A stretch of DNA of 64,000 nt from assembly GCF_020524485.1 (NCBI RefSeq), contig NZ_JAIVLF010000006.1, forward strand, positions 372,001-436,000. The letters run 5' to 3'. Below are positions 35,088 to 43,207 of the stretch, in pieces. Origin of the DNA: Novosphingobium profundi (GTDB lineage: Bacteria > Pseudomonadota > Alphaproteobacteria > Sphingomonadales > Sphingomonadaceae). The notes under the pieces were generated by a model that saw only the letters and a list, made by a program, of their open reading frames with translations, did no database searches and was not told the origin of the DNA. Each line of letters starts with the position of its first letter. Within the stretch, counting starts at the first letter, position 1. Made by a program: the position numbers and the translations under genes.

Positions 35088-35147
35088 GGGCTGTCCCACG
35101 GGGCCCCGGCTCCCGAAGTGCCCCGCAAAGGACCTTGCCTGGCCGTC

Positions 35148-35993
35148 ATGGCGCGTTTTCACCTTCATCTTCTTTCGGATTCCACGGGCGAAACGCTCGA
35201 GATGATCGCCAAGGCGGCGCTCGCGCAGTTCGACGATACCGAAGTGCTGCGCCACTTCTGGCCGATGGTCCGTTCGCAGCAGCACCTCGACCGGATCATG
35301 GGAGAGATTTCCACAAACCCTGGGCTCGTCTTCTATACCCTCGTCAACGAGAACACGCGTAGCCGCCTGGAAGAGACCTGCCAGAAACTGGGCCTTCCCG
35401 CGATTGCCGTGCTCGACGGGGTTACCGACGCGCTCGAGGCGCTGCTGGGCCAGGAAGCCAAGGGGCGTCCGGGCCGCCAGCACCGTCTTGATGACGCCTA
35501 CTTCGCGCGCGTGGACGCGATTCAGTTCACCATCGCGCACGACGACGGCATCGCCTGGGAGGACTGGGAGGAAGCCGACATCGTTCTTGCAGGCGTCTCG
35601 CGTACGAGCAAGACGCCGACCTCGATCTACCTTGCCAATCGCGGCTTCAAGGTGGCGAACATTCCCATCGTGCCCGAGAGCCCCCCGCCCCCCTCGCTCT
35701 ATGGCCTCAAGCGTCCGCTGGTGGTGGGCCTGACGACCGCGCCCGAGCGTCTGATCCAGGTGCGCCGCAACCGCCTTCTCTCGCTCAGCCAGTCGCCCGA
35801 CACCGATTACGTCCAGAGCGAGAAGGTCGAAAGCGAAGTGAAATATGCCCGGCGTATGTTCGCGGACAATTCCTGGCCGGTGATCGATGTCACCCGCCGT
35901 TCGATCGAGGAGACGGCGGCCGCGGTCATCAACCTGCACAACGAACGCAAGGCCGCCGGACGGACCGGCCAGGTCGGCCCGAAGCCGATCTGA
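35148..35993 (+). CDS. ppsR: Pyruvate,water dikinase regulatory protein (PSRP/DUF299 kinase-pyrophosphorylase)
   Basis: ADP-dependent kinase / phosphate-dependent pyrophosphorylase of the DUF299 family that switches PEP synthase or pyruvate phosphate dikinase on and off. The 281-residue protein begins FHLHLLSDSTGETLEMIAKA, and carries the P-loop-like GVSRTSKTPTSIYLANRG and the FADNSWPVIDVTRRSIEETAA end. ATG 35148 has AAAGGA 14 nt upstream; an upstream start at 35070 would overlap a DnaA box. It is the first rightward gene from the origin, the position of the RP001-type gene in related genomes. The regulated enzyme is not in view. Confidence 0.92.
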   Translation: MARFHLHLLSDSTGETLEMIAKAALAQFDDTEVLRHFWPMVRSQQHLDRIMGEISTNPGLVFYTLVNENTRSRLEETCQKLGLPAIAVLDGVTDALEALLGQEAKGRPGRQHRLDDAYFARVDAIQFTIAHDDGIAWEDWEEADIVLAGVSRTSKTPTSIYLANRGFKVANIPIVPESPPPPSLYGLKRPLVVGLTTAPERLIQVRRNRLLSLSQSPDTDYVQSEKVESEVKYARRMFADNSWPVIDVTRRSIEETAAAVINLHNERKAAGRTGQVGPKPI

Positions 35994-36042
35994 CCCTTGC
36001 GTTGCCATTCCTGACTCACTCTTTCTCTTTGCGAAAACACCC

Positions 36043-36627
36043 ATGATCCTGCTTGCATCCAAGAGCGCCTCGCGACGCGCCATGCTCGAGGCGGCCGACA
36101 TCGCCTTCACCGCCCAGCCCGCCGATATCGACGAGCGGGCGCTCGAAGCGTCACTTGGCGAGGCCCCTGCCCCCGAGATCGCGCTGGCGCTGGCGCGCGA
36201 GAAGGCGCTCGCTGTTTCGCAGGCGAACCCGGGCGAACTGGTGCTGGGGAGCGATTCACTCGTGGTGTGCGGCGACATGCGCTTCGACAAGCCGGCCGAC
36301 CGCGAGGCGGCGGCCGCCCATCTGCGCTTCTTCTCGGGCAAGGTGATGCACCTTCACAGCGCGGCCGCGCTCGCCCGCGGGGGCGAGGTGCTCTGGTCCG
36401 AAGCCGCCGAGGCGCGCCTTCATGTCGCCCCCCTCTCCGAGGCCTTCATCGAGGCCTATCTTGCGGCCGAGTGGCCCGAGGTGGCCGGATGTGTCGGCGT
36501 GTTTCGCATCGAGGGGCGCGGCGTGCAGATCTTCGAGGAGATCGCGGGCGACTATTTCACGATCCTGGGCATGCCGCTGCTCAAGGTGCAGGCGGCGCTG
36601 CGCAGCATGGGAGTCCTGGCGCGATGA
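36043..36627 (+). CDS. maf: Maf-like nucleotide pyrophosphatase
   Basis: Maf/YceF-type nucleoside triphosphate pyrophosphatase of 194 residues, a housecleaning enzyme. The start ILLASKSASRRAMLEAA, the acidic motif ADIDERAL, VLGSDSLVV, the AAAHLRFFSGKVMHLHSA region and CVGVFRIEGRGVQIFEEIAGDYFTILGMPL match the family. The ATG at 36043 sits 49 nt after ppsR. Its stop overlaps the aroE start (ATGA). Subfamily specificity (dTTP/UTP or modified nucleotides) cannot be decided from sequence alone. Confidence 0.92.
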   Translation: MILLASKSASRRAMLEAADIAFTAQPADIDERALEASLGEAPAPEIALALAREKALAVSQANPGELVLGSDSLVVCGDMRFDKPADREAAAAHLRFFSGKVMHLHSAAALARGGEVLWSEAAEARLHVAPLSEAFIEAYLAAEWPEVAGCVGVFRIEGRGVQIFEEIAGDYFTILGMPLLKVQAALRSMGVLAR

Positions 36628-37505
36628 GCACGACGAACGACGAGGCAGGCGCATTGCCCTACGCCGAAGTGATCGGCGATCCGATTGCGCAGTCCAAGTC
36701 GCCTGTGATTCATGGCTTCTGGATCGAGAAGCTGGGGCTTTCGGCGCGCTATGACCATTGCCATGTCCGCCTTGAGGACCTGGAGGACTACCTTGCGCGT
36801 CGGCGGGCCGATCCGCTCTGGCGCGGCTGCAACGTCACCATGCCGCACAAGCTGGCGGTCATGCCGCTGCTCGACCGACTGGAACCGATTGCCGAGGCGA
36901 TTGGCGCGGTGAACACCATCGTGCGCGAGGACGACGGCACGCTGACGGGCACCAACACCGATGCCCCGGGCTTCCTGGAACCGCTGCGTGCCACGCTCGA
37001 CAAGACTCACCTCTTCCGCATGGCGCGCGTGCTGGGGACCGGCGGCGCGGCCCGCGCTATCGTCGCCGCACTGGCGCGCGAGCACTTCACCATCGTGCTG
37101 GCCGGACGCAATCCGGAAAAAGCGCGCGCGATGCTCGACGAGCTCGACCCCGAGGGCGAGCACCACGCCATCGCGCTCGACCACTTCGCCGATCCTACCG
37201 ACTTTGCCTTTGACGACCGGCAGGGCTGCTTTGACCTCATCGTCAACGCCAGTCCGCTGGGCATGACCGGACAGCCTCCGCTCGCCTTCGATTTCAGCCA
37301 CGCTCCCCCCGCATCGGTGGTCTACGACATCGTCACCAGCCCGCTCGAGACCGACTTCCTGAAGGCGGCGCAGGAGGCTGGCTTTGCCACCGTCGACGGG
37401 CTCTCGATGCTCATCGGCCAGGCGGACGTCGCCTTCGAACGCTTCTTTGGTGCCAAGCCCCCGCGCGAGGACGACAAGGAACTGCGCGCGCGGATTGTGG
37501 CCTGA
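36624..37505 (+). CDS. aroE: Shikimate dehydrogenase (NADP+)
   Basis: Reduces 3-dehydroshikimate to shikimate for aromatic amino acid synthesis. The 293-residue protein has the substrate-binding VIGDPIAQSKSPVIHGFW near the N-terminus, NVTMPHK with the catalytic lysine, GAVNTIV, the NADP-binding GTGGAARAIV and VNASPLGMTGQPPL, then the C-terminal SMLIGQADVAFERFFG. The ATG at 36624 overlaps the maf stop by 4 nt. Part of the conserved maf-aroE-coaE-dnaQ block to the right of the origin. Confidence 0.96.
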   Translation: MSTTNDEAGALPYAEVIGDPIAQSKSPVIHGFWIEKLGLSARYDHCHVRLEDLEDYLARRRADPLWRGCNVTMPHKLAVMPLLDRLEPIAEAIGAVNTIVREDDGTLTGTNTDAPGFLEPLRATLDKTHLFRMARVLGTGGAARAIVAALAREHFTIVLAGRNPEKARAMLDELDPEGEHHAIALDHFADPTDFAFDDRQGCFDLIVNASPLGMTGQPPLAFDFSHAPPASVVYDIVTSPLETDFLKAAQEAGFATVDGLSMLIGQADVAFERFFGAKPPREDDKELRARIVA

Positions 37506-37539
37506 TACCCTGGCGCCGCCACAAGGAGAGGACATCGCC

Positions 37540-38136
37540 ATGGAACGACCTCGCTTCCTGGGCCTGACCGGATCGATCGGCATGGGCAAGTCGACCGTGG
37601 CGGGCATGTTCCGCGACGAAGGTGTGCCGGTCTTCGATGCGGACGCCGAAGTCCATGCGCTGCAAGGCCCGGGCGGGGAATTGCTGGGCGCTATCGAGTC
37701 CGCTTTTCCGGGCACGACCGGGCCGGACGGGGTCGACCGTGCGGCGCTGGGCGCGGCGGTGTTCGGCGATACCGAGGCGTTGGCGCGACTCGAAGCCATC
37801 GTCCATCCCGCCGTTGCGACTCGGCGCGAGGCGTTCGTCACGGTCAACGCCATGTGCCCTTTCGTGGTCTTCGATATACCCCTCCTTTACGAAAAGGGCG
37901 GATACCGGGACGTGGACGCGGTTGCGGTCGTGTCCGCTCCGGCTGACGTCCAGCGCGAACGCGTGCTGGCCCGGCCGGGGATGAGCGAAGAAAAGTTCGA
38001 GAGGATTCTGAAACTTCAGGTGCCTGACGCGGAGAAACGCGCGCGCGCCGATCACGTGATCGATACCGGAACCAGCCTGGAGGAAACGCGCGCGCAGGTG
38101 CACGCCCTCGTCACGGCGCTCGGTGGTGCAGAATAA
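37540..38136 (+). CDS. coaE: Dephospho-CoA kinase
   Basis: Catalyses the last step of coenzyme A synthesis by phosphorylating the ribose 3'-OH of dephospho-CoA. The 198-residue protein begins with a P-loop GLTGSIGMGKSTVAGMF, followed by FDADAEVHAL, HPAVATRREAF and FVVFDIPLLYEKGG, all diagnostic. ATG 37540 has AAGGAGAGG about 8 nt upstream. It follows aroE after 34 nt in the same direction, so it is very likely in the same operon. Confidence 0.96.
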   Translation: MERPRFLGLTGSIGMGKSTVAGMFRDEGVPVFDADAEVHALQGPGGELLGAIESAFPGTTGPDGVDRAALGAAVFGDTEALARLEAIVHPAVATRREAFVTVNAMCPFVVFDIPLLYEKGGYRDVDAVAVVSAPADVQRERVLARPGMSEEKFERILKLQVPDAEKRARADHVIDTGTSLEETRAQVHALVTALGGAE

Positions 38137-38186
38137 TCGCTGTTCAGACCTTGCGCCCGGGCCCTGTGAGGCAGATATGAGATAAG

Positions 38187-38870
38187 ATGCGCGAGATTAT
38201 CTTCGATACCGAGACCACCGGCTTTGACCCCAAGAACGGGGACCGCATGGTCGAGATCGGCTGCGTCGAAATGATCAACCGGGTCGAGACGGGCAATTCC
38301 TACCACGCCTATTTCAACCCCCAGCGCTCGATGCCCGCCGAGGCCGAAGCGGTCCACGGCCTGTCCGAAGCCTTCCTTGCCGACAAGCCGCTCTTTGCCG
38401 AGTGCGCGCAGGAATTTCTCGACTTCGTCCAGGACAGCCCGATGGTCGCCCACAACGCGACTTTCGACTTCAACTTCATCAACGCCGAGCTGGCGATGGC
38501 CGGACACCCAGCGATCGACCTTGATCGCATGGTCGACACCATCGTACTGGCCAAGGCCAAGCACCCCGGCGCGAAACTTTCGCTCGATGCGCTGTGCTCG
38601 CGCTATGGAATTGATCGAAGTCATCGCACCAAGCACGGCGCTCTCCTAGACGCCGAATTGTTGGCGCAGGTCTATGTGGAGCTGCGGGGCGGCCGCCAGA
38701 TAGGTCTCGAACTGGTCGCACAAACAACTGAGATCGTGTCGGAAACCAAGGTCCTCACACGAAAGGACCGCCCCTTCCGACAGCCGCGTCCCCACGCGGC
38801 CACCGATGAGGAACTTTCCGCGCACGCGGAGTTTCTGAAGTCGGTCGATACCCCGCTTTGGGGTGCCTGA
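38187..38870 (+). CDS. dnaQ: DNA polymerase III epsilon subunit (proofreading exonuclease)
   Basis: The 3'-5' proofreading exonuclease of the replicative polymerase. DEDDh residues are visible: exo I IIFDTETTGFDP near residue 5, exo II VAHNATFDFNFINAEL near residue 90, and exo III HRTKHGALLDAELLAQVY near residue 150. The 227-residue length with a C-terminal tail that should bind the alpha subunit fits the family. It follows coaE after 50 nt, as in other alphaproteobacterial origin regions. Confidence 0.96.
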   Translation: MREIIFDTETTGFDPKNGDRMVEIGCVEMINRVETGNSYHAYFNPQRSMPAEAEAVHGLSEAFLADKPLFAECAQEFLDFVQDSPMVAHNATFDFNFINAELAMAGHPAIDLDRMVDTIVLAKAKHPGAKLSLDALCSRYGIDRSHRTKHGALLDAELLAQVYVELRGGRQIGLELVAQTTEIVSETKVLTRKDRPFRQPRPHAATDEELSAHAEFLKSVDTPLWGA

Positions 38871-38898
38871 TAACGATAGAAAAGAGGAGTATTCGCCC

Positions 38899-39486
38899 AT
38901 GGATATCCGTGTCTCCGGTCATCAAGTCGAAACCGGCGAGGCCCTGCAGATCCACGCCAACGAACGGCTGACGGCGATCATCGAAAAGTACTTCAACAGG
39001 GCCATATCGTCACAGGTGACTTTCGGGCGTGCCCCGGCCGGAGCGTTCCGCTGCGACATCGTCATGCACGCCATGCAGAATCTCGTGCTCAAGGGCACCG
39101 GCATCGCCCACGACGCGCATGTCGCGCTCGACCAGGCGGCCGAGAAGATCGATAAGCAGCTGCGCCGCTACAAGCGCCGCCTTACCGACCGCTCCGAGCA
39201 GGCCGCGCACGCGATGGCCATGGCCGATGGGTCGATCGTCGAGGAAGCGGCCTACACCATCTTCGAGGAATCCCCGAGCGAGCAGGAGGAGGATATCGAC
39301 ACCGATGCCCCCGTCGTGATCGCCGAGACCCGGGTCGACATTCCCGAGGCCACGGTGTCGGATGCAGTGATGATGCTGGACTTGCGCAACACCACGGCGC
39401 TCTTCTTCAAAAACGCTGGCACGGGCCGTCATAATATGGTTTACCGCCGCGGCGACGGCTCGATCGGGTGGGTTGAGCCGGCCTGA
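38899..39486 (+). CDS. hpf: Ribosome hibernation promoting factor, long form
   Basis: Ribosome-binding stationary-phase factor that stabilises 100S dimers. The 195-residue protein has the N-terminal HPF/RaiA domain (MDIRVSGHQVETGEALQIHANERL, KGTGIAHDAHVALDQAAEKIDKQLRRYKRR) and the C-terminal dimerisation domain (DAVMMLDLRNTTALFFKNAGTGRHNMVYRRGDGSIGWVEP), making it the long form. ATG 38899 has AAAGAGGAG upstream. It precedes ptsN, a pairing also seen near rpoN elsewhere, although rpoN is not here. Confidence 0.93.
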   Translation: MDIRVSGHQVETGEALQIHANERLTAIIEKYFNRAISSQVTFGRAPAGAFRCDIVMHAMQNLVLKGTGIAHDAHVALDQAAEKIDKQLRRYKRRLTDRSEQAAHAMAMADGSIVEEAAYTIFEESPSEQEEDIDTDAPVVIAETRVDIPEATVSDAVMMLDLRNTTALFFKNAGTGRHNMVYRRGDGSIGWVEPA

Positions 39487-39528
39487 CGCACAGCGCGAGC
39501 CCGCAATTTCCTTTTCGCGGAAATTCGG

Positions 39529-39552
39529 CAGCCCCCGAGCATTCGGGGGCTG
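39529..39552 (+). terminator. Perfect hairpin between hpf and ptsN
   Basis: CAGCCCCCGA pairs with TCGGGGGCTG around a GCAT loop. A second hairpin, AATTTCC / GGAAATT, lies 4 nt upstream at 39505-39525. No T-run follows, so partial termination or mRNA processing is as likely as full termination. Confidence 0.45.
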
Positions 39553-39605
39553 ATCGTGCATAAACGGGACGGAAGAGTGGTCACACGACCTCGATCTTAT
39601 CTGCA

Positions 39606-40067
39606 ATGACCAGTCTTTTCACTTTGCTTCCGGCCGCGGTCACGTCGATCGACGTGGAGGGCAAGGACGCCATTCTCAAGCATCTCGCCGGGCTCTTTGC
39701 CGAGGTCTATGAACTCGACGAAGCGCATGTTCTGGGCGCGCTGCTGGAACGCGAGCAGCTGGGCAGCACCGGATTCGGGCGCCGCATCGCGATCCCGCAC
39801 GCCCGCGTGGAGGGCCTCAAGCGCCCCGTTGCGGCCTTCATCCGGCTGGAATCCCCGGCCGAGTTCCAATCGGCCGATGGTCTTCCGGTCGATCTCGTCT
39901 TCGGTCTGCTCTCGCCGCTGGGCGCAGGCGCGACGCACCTTCACGCCCTGGCCGCGATCTCGCGCATGATGCGCGATGAACGTATGCACGCGACGCTGGT
40001 CGAGGCGACTGGTCCCGAGGCCATCTACGCCCTTCTCAGCAACGTCCTCGACCGCGATGCCGCCTGA
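39606..40067 (+). CDS. ptsN: PTS IIA-like nitrogen-regulatory protein
   Basis: Phosphorelay EIIA-Ntr protein of 153 residues. The phosphoacceptor histidine is H65 in GFGRRIAIPHARVEGL, and the family segment FGLLSPLGAGATHLHALAAISRMM follows. In relatives it receives phosphate from EI-Ntr/NPr and regulates potassium, nitrogen and stress responses. It follows hpf across a hairpin; its stop overlaps the start of the next gene by 11 nt. Confidence 0.94.
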   Translation: MTSLFTLLPAAVTSIDVEGKDAILKHLAGLFAEVYELDEAHVLGALLEREQLGSTGFGRRIAIPHARVEGLKRPVAAFIRLESPAEFQSADGLPVDLVFGLLSPLGAGATHLHALAAISRMMRDERMHATLVEATGPEAIYALLSNVLDRDAA

Positions 40068-40554
40068 GCGTGGCCCCGATGCCGGGGCCAGCGGCAATTC
40101 CCCGGGTGCCAATCTTCACTGGCGCGGGCTGGAAAACCTCTACGCCTCAGCCGCCATCAACCAGACCTTCGCCTCGCGCCTCGAGATCCCGGGCGAGGGC
40201 CGTGCGCGCATCCACTTCGATGTCCGCCCCGAGGTCTTCCACGCAGGCGGCGCAGCGCATGGCACGATCTATTTCAAGATGCTCGACGATGCCGCCTTCT
40301 ACGCGGCCAATACCCTCGTCTCGGACCGCTTCCTGCTGACGACTGCCTTCAACCTGCACCTGACCAAGCCGGTCACGGGTGGCCGGCTGGTGGCCGAGGG
40401 CACCTGGATCAGTGGCCGGCGCCGGGTCTTCGTGGCGGAATCGCGCCTGATCGACGAGGCGGGCGATGAGGTCGGTCGGGGCAGCGGCACCTTCATGCGC
40501 TCGCGCATCGCGCTTTCGGGCCTGCCCGGCTACCACACCGCCTGGGAGGACTGA
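40057..40554 (+). CDS. PaaI-type thioesterase (hotdog fold)
   Basis: Hotdog-fold acyl-CoA thioesterase-like protein of 165 residues. The core has VFHAGGAAHGTIYFKMLDDAAFYAANTLV, with the conserved H/G-x-x-H-G pattern and an aspartate, then FLLTTAFNLHLTKPVTGGRLVAEG. It lies in another frame overlapping ptsN by 11 nt; an upstream extension to 39976 would overlap ptsN extensively and is rejected. Followed after 5 nt by DUF1491. Substrate unknown. Confidence 0.84.
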   Translation: MPPERGPDAGASGNSPGANLHWRGLENLYASAAINQTFASRLEIPGEGRARIHFDVRPEVFHAGGAAHGTIYFKMLDDAAFYAANTLVSDRFLLTTAFNLHLTKPVTGGRLVAEGTWISGRRRVFVAESRLIDEAGDEVGRGSGTFMRSRIALSGLPGYHTAWED

Positions 40555-40559
40555 ATCGC

Positions 40560-40889
40560 ATGGATGCGCGTCTCCCGGCCCACATGGAAGTCTCCGCCCT
40601 GATCCGCCGAGTCGAGTCGGAAGGGGGCTTCGGCATGGTCCTCAGCAAGGGAGAGCGTGACGCCGGAACGCTCATGATCGTGCTTGTCGAAAGAGGCCGC
40701 GATTCAAGGGCTTATGAGCGCATGCCCCAGCTTGACGGGACCCGAAAATGGACCCTCTCGCGCGAACAAGATACTGAAAATCCTTGGGAATTTTCCGAAT
40801 TTCTGGAGCGTCGCGGGAAGCAGGACCCGGACCTCTGGATCGTGGAACTGGACATCGCCGATGGGGTGCGCTTCATCGACGCTGAGTAG
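40560..40889 (+). CDS. DUF1491 family protein
   Basis: Small alphaproteobacterial protein of 109 residues with unknown function. The family outline is clear: ARLPAHMEVSALIRRVESEGGFGMVLSKGERDAGTLMI (split by small variations), then RKWTLSREQDTENPWEFSEFLERRGKQDPDLWIVELD. No membrane segment or signal peptide. It ends the hpf-ptsN-thioesterase run, 5 nt after the thioesterase stop. Confidence 0.85.
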   Translation: MDARLPAHMEVSALIRRVESEGGFGMVLSKGERDAGTLMIVLVERGRDSRAYERMPQLDGTRKWTLSREQDTENPWEFSEFLERRGKQDPDLWIVELDIADGVRFIDAE

Positions 40890-40898
40890 CTTTTCGGG

Positions 40899-40926
40899 TT
40901 GACTTGCAAGCCTTGCAAGCTAAAGG
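40899..40926 (+). promoter_or_regulatory. Candidate promoter with two CTTGCAAG palindromes
   Basis: TTGACT (40899-40904) and TAAAGG (40921-40926) are spaced by 16 bp, as a sigma-70-like promoter. Two identical self-complementary octamers CTTGCAAG (40903-40910 and 40912-40919) fill the spacer, an arrangement typical of an operator. It starts 160-190 bp upstream of the cell-wall hydrolase gene, the likely target. The regulator is unknown. Confidence 0.35.
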
Positions 40927-41085
40927 GCGCCCCGCAAAGGCGAACGCGGTCTGGTGGCATTTCGGCACACCCGGCTAGCACGCAGACGGGGAATCGTCGG
41001 CAGGTCCGAACGAAGATGTAACGGCACATAGTGCCCCTTCGTTCCAACCTGTGTCGGACCGTTCACCGCATTAGATTTTGTCTTA

Positions 41086-41757
41086 ATGGGTACGAAGCTT
41101 GAGTGGGCGAGCGCGGTGGCGCTGGCCGCATCAGTTGTCACTGCTGTCGTAAGCACCCAGGGTTCGGGTGCAGCCGCGGCCGATCATGAACCGGTCCCGG
41201 CACTCGATCAGAACCCCGTGGTGGAGGGCGAGGACGCCTCTGCCCTTCCCTCTTCCGATTCCAGCGACGTCACCTTCGTTGCCGAGCCGGTGGTCCAGGC
41301 GCTCCCCGAGAGCGGCAACACCGACGTTGCGGGCGATGACACGGCCGAGACCCTGGCCCAGCTCGTGGCCATGCAGGATGCGCCCGCCAAGCTGAGCCGC
41401 AACATGCGCTGCCTGGCCGGTGCGATCTATTTCGAGTCGCGCGGGGAATCGCTGGAAGGCCAGCTGGCCGTGGGCCGCGTGGTCATCAACCGTGCGAACT
41501 CCGACCGCTTCCCCGACAGCTACTGCTCGGTCGTGCTGCAGCGTTCGCAGTTCTCGTTCGTGCGCCGCGGCCGCCTGCCCCGTATCCCCGAGCGTTCGGC
41601 CGCCTGGAAGCGCGCCGTTGCGGTTGCCCGCATTGCCGCAGCCGATGGCTGGGACAATCCGGCCAAGGGCGCGCTGTTCTTCCACGCGGCCCGTATCTCG
41701 CCGCGCTGGGGTCACGCGCGCCTCGCGCGCGTCGACAACCACATCTTCTACCGCTGA
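41086..41757 (+). CDS. SleB-family cell wall hydrolase, secreted
   Basis: Predicted periplasmic peptidoglycan hydrolase of 223 residues. The N-terminal segment WASAVALAASVVTAVV is hydrophobic and may be a signal sequence, followed by a 70-residue Ala/Pro/Asp-rich linker. The catalytic hydrolase_2 domain (about 104-223) shows CLAGAIYFESRGESLEGQLAVGRVVINRA with the catalytic glutamate, then QFSFV, ARIAADGW-like and GALFFHAARISPRWG. It is preceded by a candidate operator-promoter and followed by an intrinsic terminator facing xth. Confidence 0.87.
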   Translation: MGTKLEWASAVALAASVVTAVVSTQGSGAAAADHEPVPALDQNPVVEGEDASALPSSDSSDVTFVAEPVVQALPESGNTDVAGDDTAETLAQLVAMQDAPAKLSRNMRCLAGAIYFESRGESLEGQLAVGRVVINRANSDRFPDSYCSVVLQRSQFSFVRRGRLPRIPERSAAWKRAVAVARIAAADGWDNPAKGALFFHAARISPRWGHARLARVDNHIFYR

Positions 41758-41776
41758 GCCCTTCTGCAGGGCTGAG

Positions 41777-41812
41777 AAGGCCGGGGAGCGCCCCTATGCG
41801 CTTCCCGGCCTT
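41777..41812. terminator. Intrinsic terminator between convergent hydrolase and xth genes
   Basis: AAGGCCGGG and CCCGGCCTT enclose a further AGCGC / GCGCT pairing. It lies 19 nt after the hydrolase stop and 22 nt beyond the xth stop. The T-tract is short. Confidence 0.65.
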
Positions 41813-41834
41813 CGCGTGTCCGTCGCAGATGTTC

Positions 41835-42611
41835 TTACGCGTCGCGCAGCTCCACCCAGACTGGAGCATGGTCGCTGGCCTTCTCCCGACCACGGTGCGC
41901 CTTGTCGACGCCGCAGGCGACCAGCCGGTCGGCCAGTTCGGGCGAAAGCAGCGCGTGGTCGATGCGAAAGCCATGGTCGCGCGGCCAGGCGCCTGCCTGG
42001 TAGTCCCAGTAGGTCCACACGCCGCCTTGCGGGTTGTGCGTCGCGATCGCGTCGGTCCAGCCATCGCCGAGCAGGCGGAAGTAGGCATCGCGCGATTCCG
42101 GCTGCATCAGCGCGTCGCTCGCCATTGCGGGCGGTGACCAGATGTCGCGGTCGAAAGGAATGACGTTGAAGTCGCCGGTGACGATGGCGGGGACTTCCTC
42201 GGCGCGGATCTGGGCCATGCGGTCGCGCAGGCGCTTCATCCAGCGCAATTTGTAGTCGAACTTGGGGCCGGGGACGGGGTTGCCGTTGGGCAGGTAGATG
42301 CCGGCCACGCGGATACCGAAGACGTCCGCCTCGATGTAGCGCGAGTGGTCGTCCTCGGGCTCGCCCTCCAGACCGCGCTGGACTTCGACCGGCATTTCCC
42401 CGTCGGCCAGGATGGCAACGCCATTGAAGCTCTTCTGGCCATGCCAGATGCCCTTGTAGCCCAGCTTCTCGAACTCGGCGATCGGGAAGCCCTCGTCCTG
42501 CGACTTGATCTCCTGCAGGCAGGCGACGGCGGGGCGCGTCTCGGCAAGCCATTCGAGCAGACGGGGCAGGCGTGCCTTGACGCCGTTGATGTTGAAGCTG
42601 GCGATTTTCAT
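41835..42611 (-). CDS. xth: Exodeoxyribonuclease III
   Basis: AP endonuclease/3'-5' exonuclease of base excision repair, 258 residues. The DNase I-like fold shows KIASFNINGVKARL at the N-terminus, CLQEIKSQDEGFP with the metal-binding glutamate, VAGIYLPNGNP, VTGDFNVIPFDRD, and the C-terminal RIDHALLSPELADRL and ASDHAPVWVEL with the catalytic histidine. ATG 42611 gives the family N-terminus. Single-gene unit convergent with the cell-wall hydrolase. Confidence 0.95.
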   Translation of the reverse strand: MKIASFNINGVKARLPRLLEWLAETRPAVACLQEIKSQDEGFPIAEFEKLGYKGIWHGQKSFNGVAILADGEMPVEVQRGLEGEPEDDHSRYIEADVFGIRVAGIYLPNGNPVPGPKFDYKLRWMKRLRDRMAQIRAEEVPAIVTGDFNVIPFDRDIWSPPAMASDALMQPESRDAYFRLLGDGWTDAIATHNPQGGVWTYWDYQAGAWPRDHGFRIDHALLSPELADRLVACGVDKAHRGREKASDHAPVWVELRDA

Positions 42612-42743
42612 GGCCCGCCTTCTCGGCAGGAGGAGGGGCGCACGTCAAGGCCCGCGCCATGCCTTTTGGCCTGCGCGGCGTGCTTGTCCGCCGCTATGCG
42701 CACGCGCACGGCGCGCACGCTCTTTCGAACCGGAGTCCGGGGA

Positions 42744-43076
42744 TCAGATGCTGAAGCTGGAGCCGCAGCCACAGCCCGCCGCAGCCATCGGATTCTCGAC
42801 CCGGAACGCCGCGCCGCCGAGCGATTCGACGTAGTCGACCACGCAGCCGCTCACGAGGTCGAGGCTGACCGGATCGACGACCAGACGCACGCCATCGGTC
42901 TCGACCACGCAGTCGTCGCTGTCGGGAGTTTCGGCCAGGCCGAACTTGTACTGGAAGCCCGAACAGCCCCCACCCTCGACCGAAAGCCGCAGGATCGCGG
43001 GCTTGTCCTGCTTCTGCGCGATCGTGGCGACACGGGCGGCGGCGGACGGGCTGAGAGTGATTGCGGTGTTTTCCAT
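42744..43076 (-). CDS. erpA: Iron-sulfur cluster insertion protein (ErpA/HesB type)
   Basis: A-type iron-sulfur carrier of 110 residues. The three cluster cysteines are present in GGGCSGFQYKFGL and the C-terminal CGCGSSF pair. ITLSPSAAARV near the N-terminus matches the family. ATG 43076 is preferred since a longer reading frame to 43136 adds a non-conserved leader. The neighbouring genes are not other SUF genes, so the specific target enzymes are unknown; IscA is a possible alternative name. Confidence 0.9.
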   Translation of the reverse strand: MENTAITLSPSAAARVATIAQKQDKPAILRLSVEGGGCSGFQYKFGLAETPDSDDCVVETDGVRLVVDPVSLDLVSGCVVDYVESLGGAAFRVENPMAAAGCGCGSSFSI

Positions 43077-43138
43077 GCCCCCAATGTAGGCCTGCGCGGC
43101 CGCGCCGACAAGTTCGCTGCGTGAGGTCATGGGCAAGG

Positions 43139-43164
43139 TCCGGGAATCGTGTGCGATTCCCGGA
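43139..43164. terminator. Perfect 11-bp hairpin between CBS protein and erpA
   Basis: TCCGGGAATCG and CGATTCCCGGA form a perfect stem with loop TGTG, 43 nt downstream of the CBS gene stop on the minus strand. No T-run on either side, so terminator status is uncertain. Confidence 0.4.
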
Positions 43165-43207
43165 TCGTGTCGGGGCCCCTGCCCCCAGGAGCCCTGCCAG
43201 GGAGGGA

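Larger units (their letters stand above)
34778..35147. other. Probable chromosomal replication origin (oriC)
   Basis: A 370-bp gene-free gap between hemE and ppsR, the neighbours of the origin in other alphaproteobacteria such as Caulobacter (hemE / RP001-type gene). An AT-rich stretch at 34797-34827 could be the unwinding element. Three DnaA-box-like nonamers differ from TTATCCACA by one base: 34847-34855 (reverse strand), 34956-34964 and 35079-35087. Eight GANTC sites (CcrM methylation) start at 34833, 34906, 34916, 34926, 34933, 34941, 34975 and 35007. Genes on both sides point outward. No CtrA full site (TTAA-N7-TTAA) is seen. Confidence 0.82.

Noticed and set aside
38052..38061. GATCACGTGATC palindrome in coaE as another parS site
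   Set aside because: It shares only the CACGTG core; flanks differ from TGTTT...AAACA, so it is not parS.
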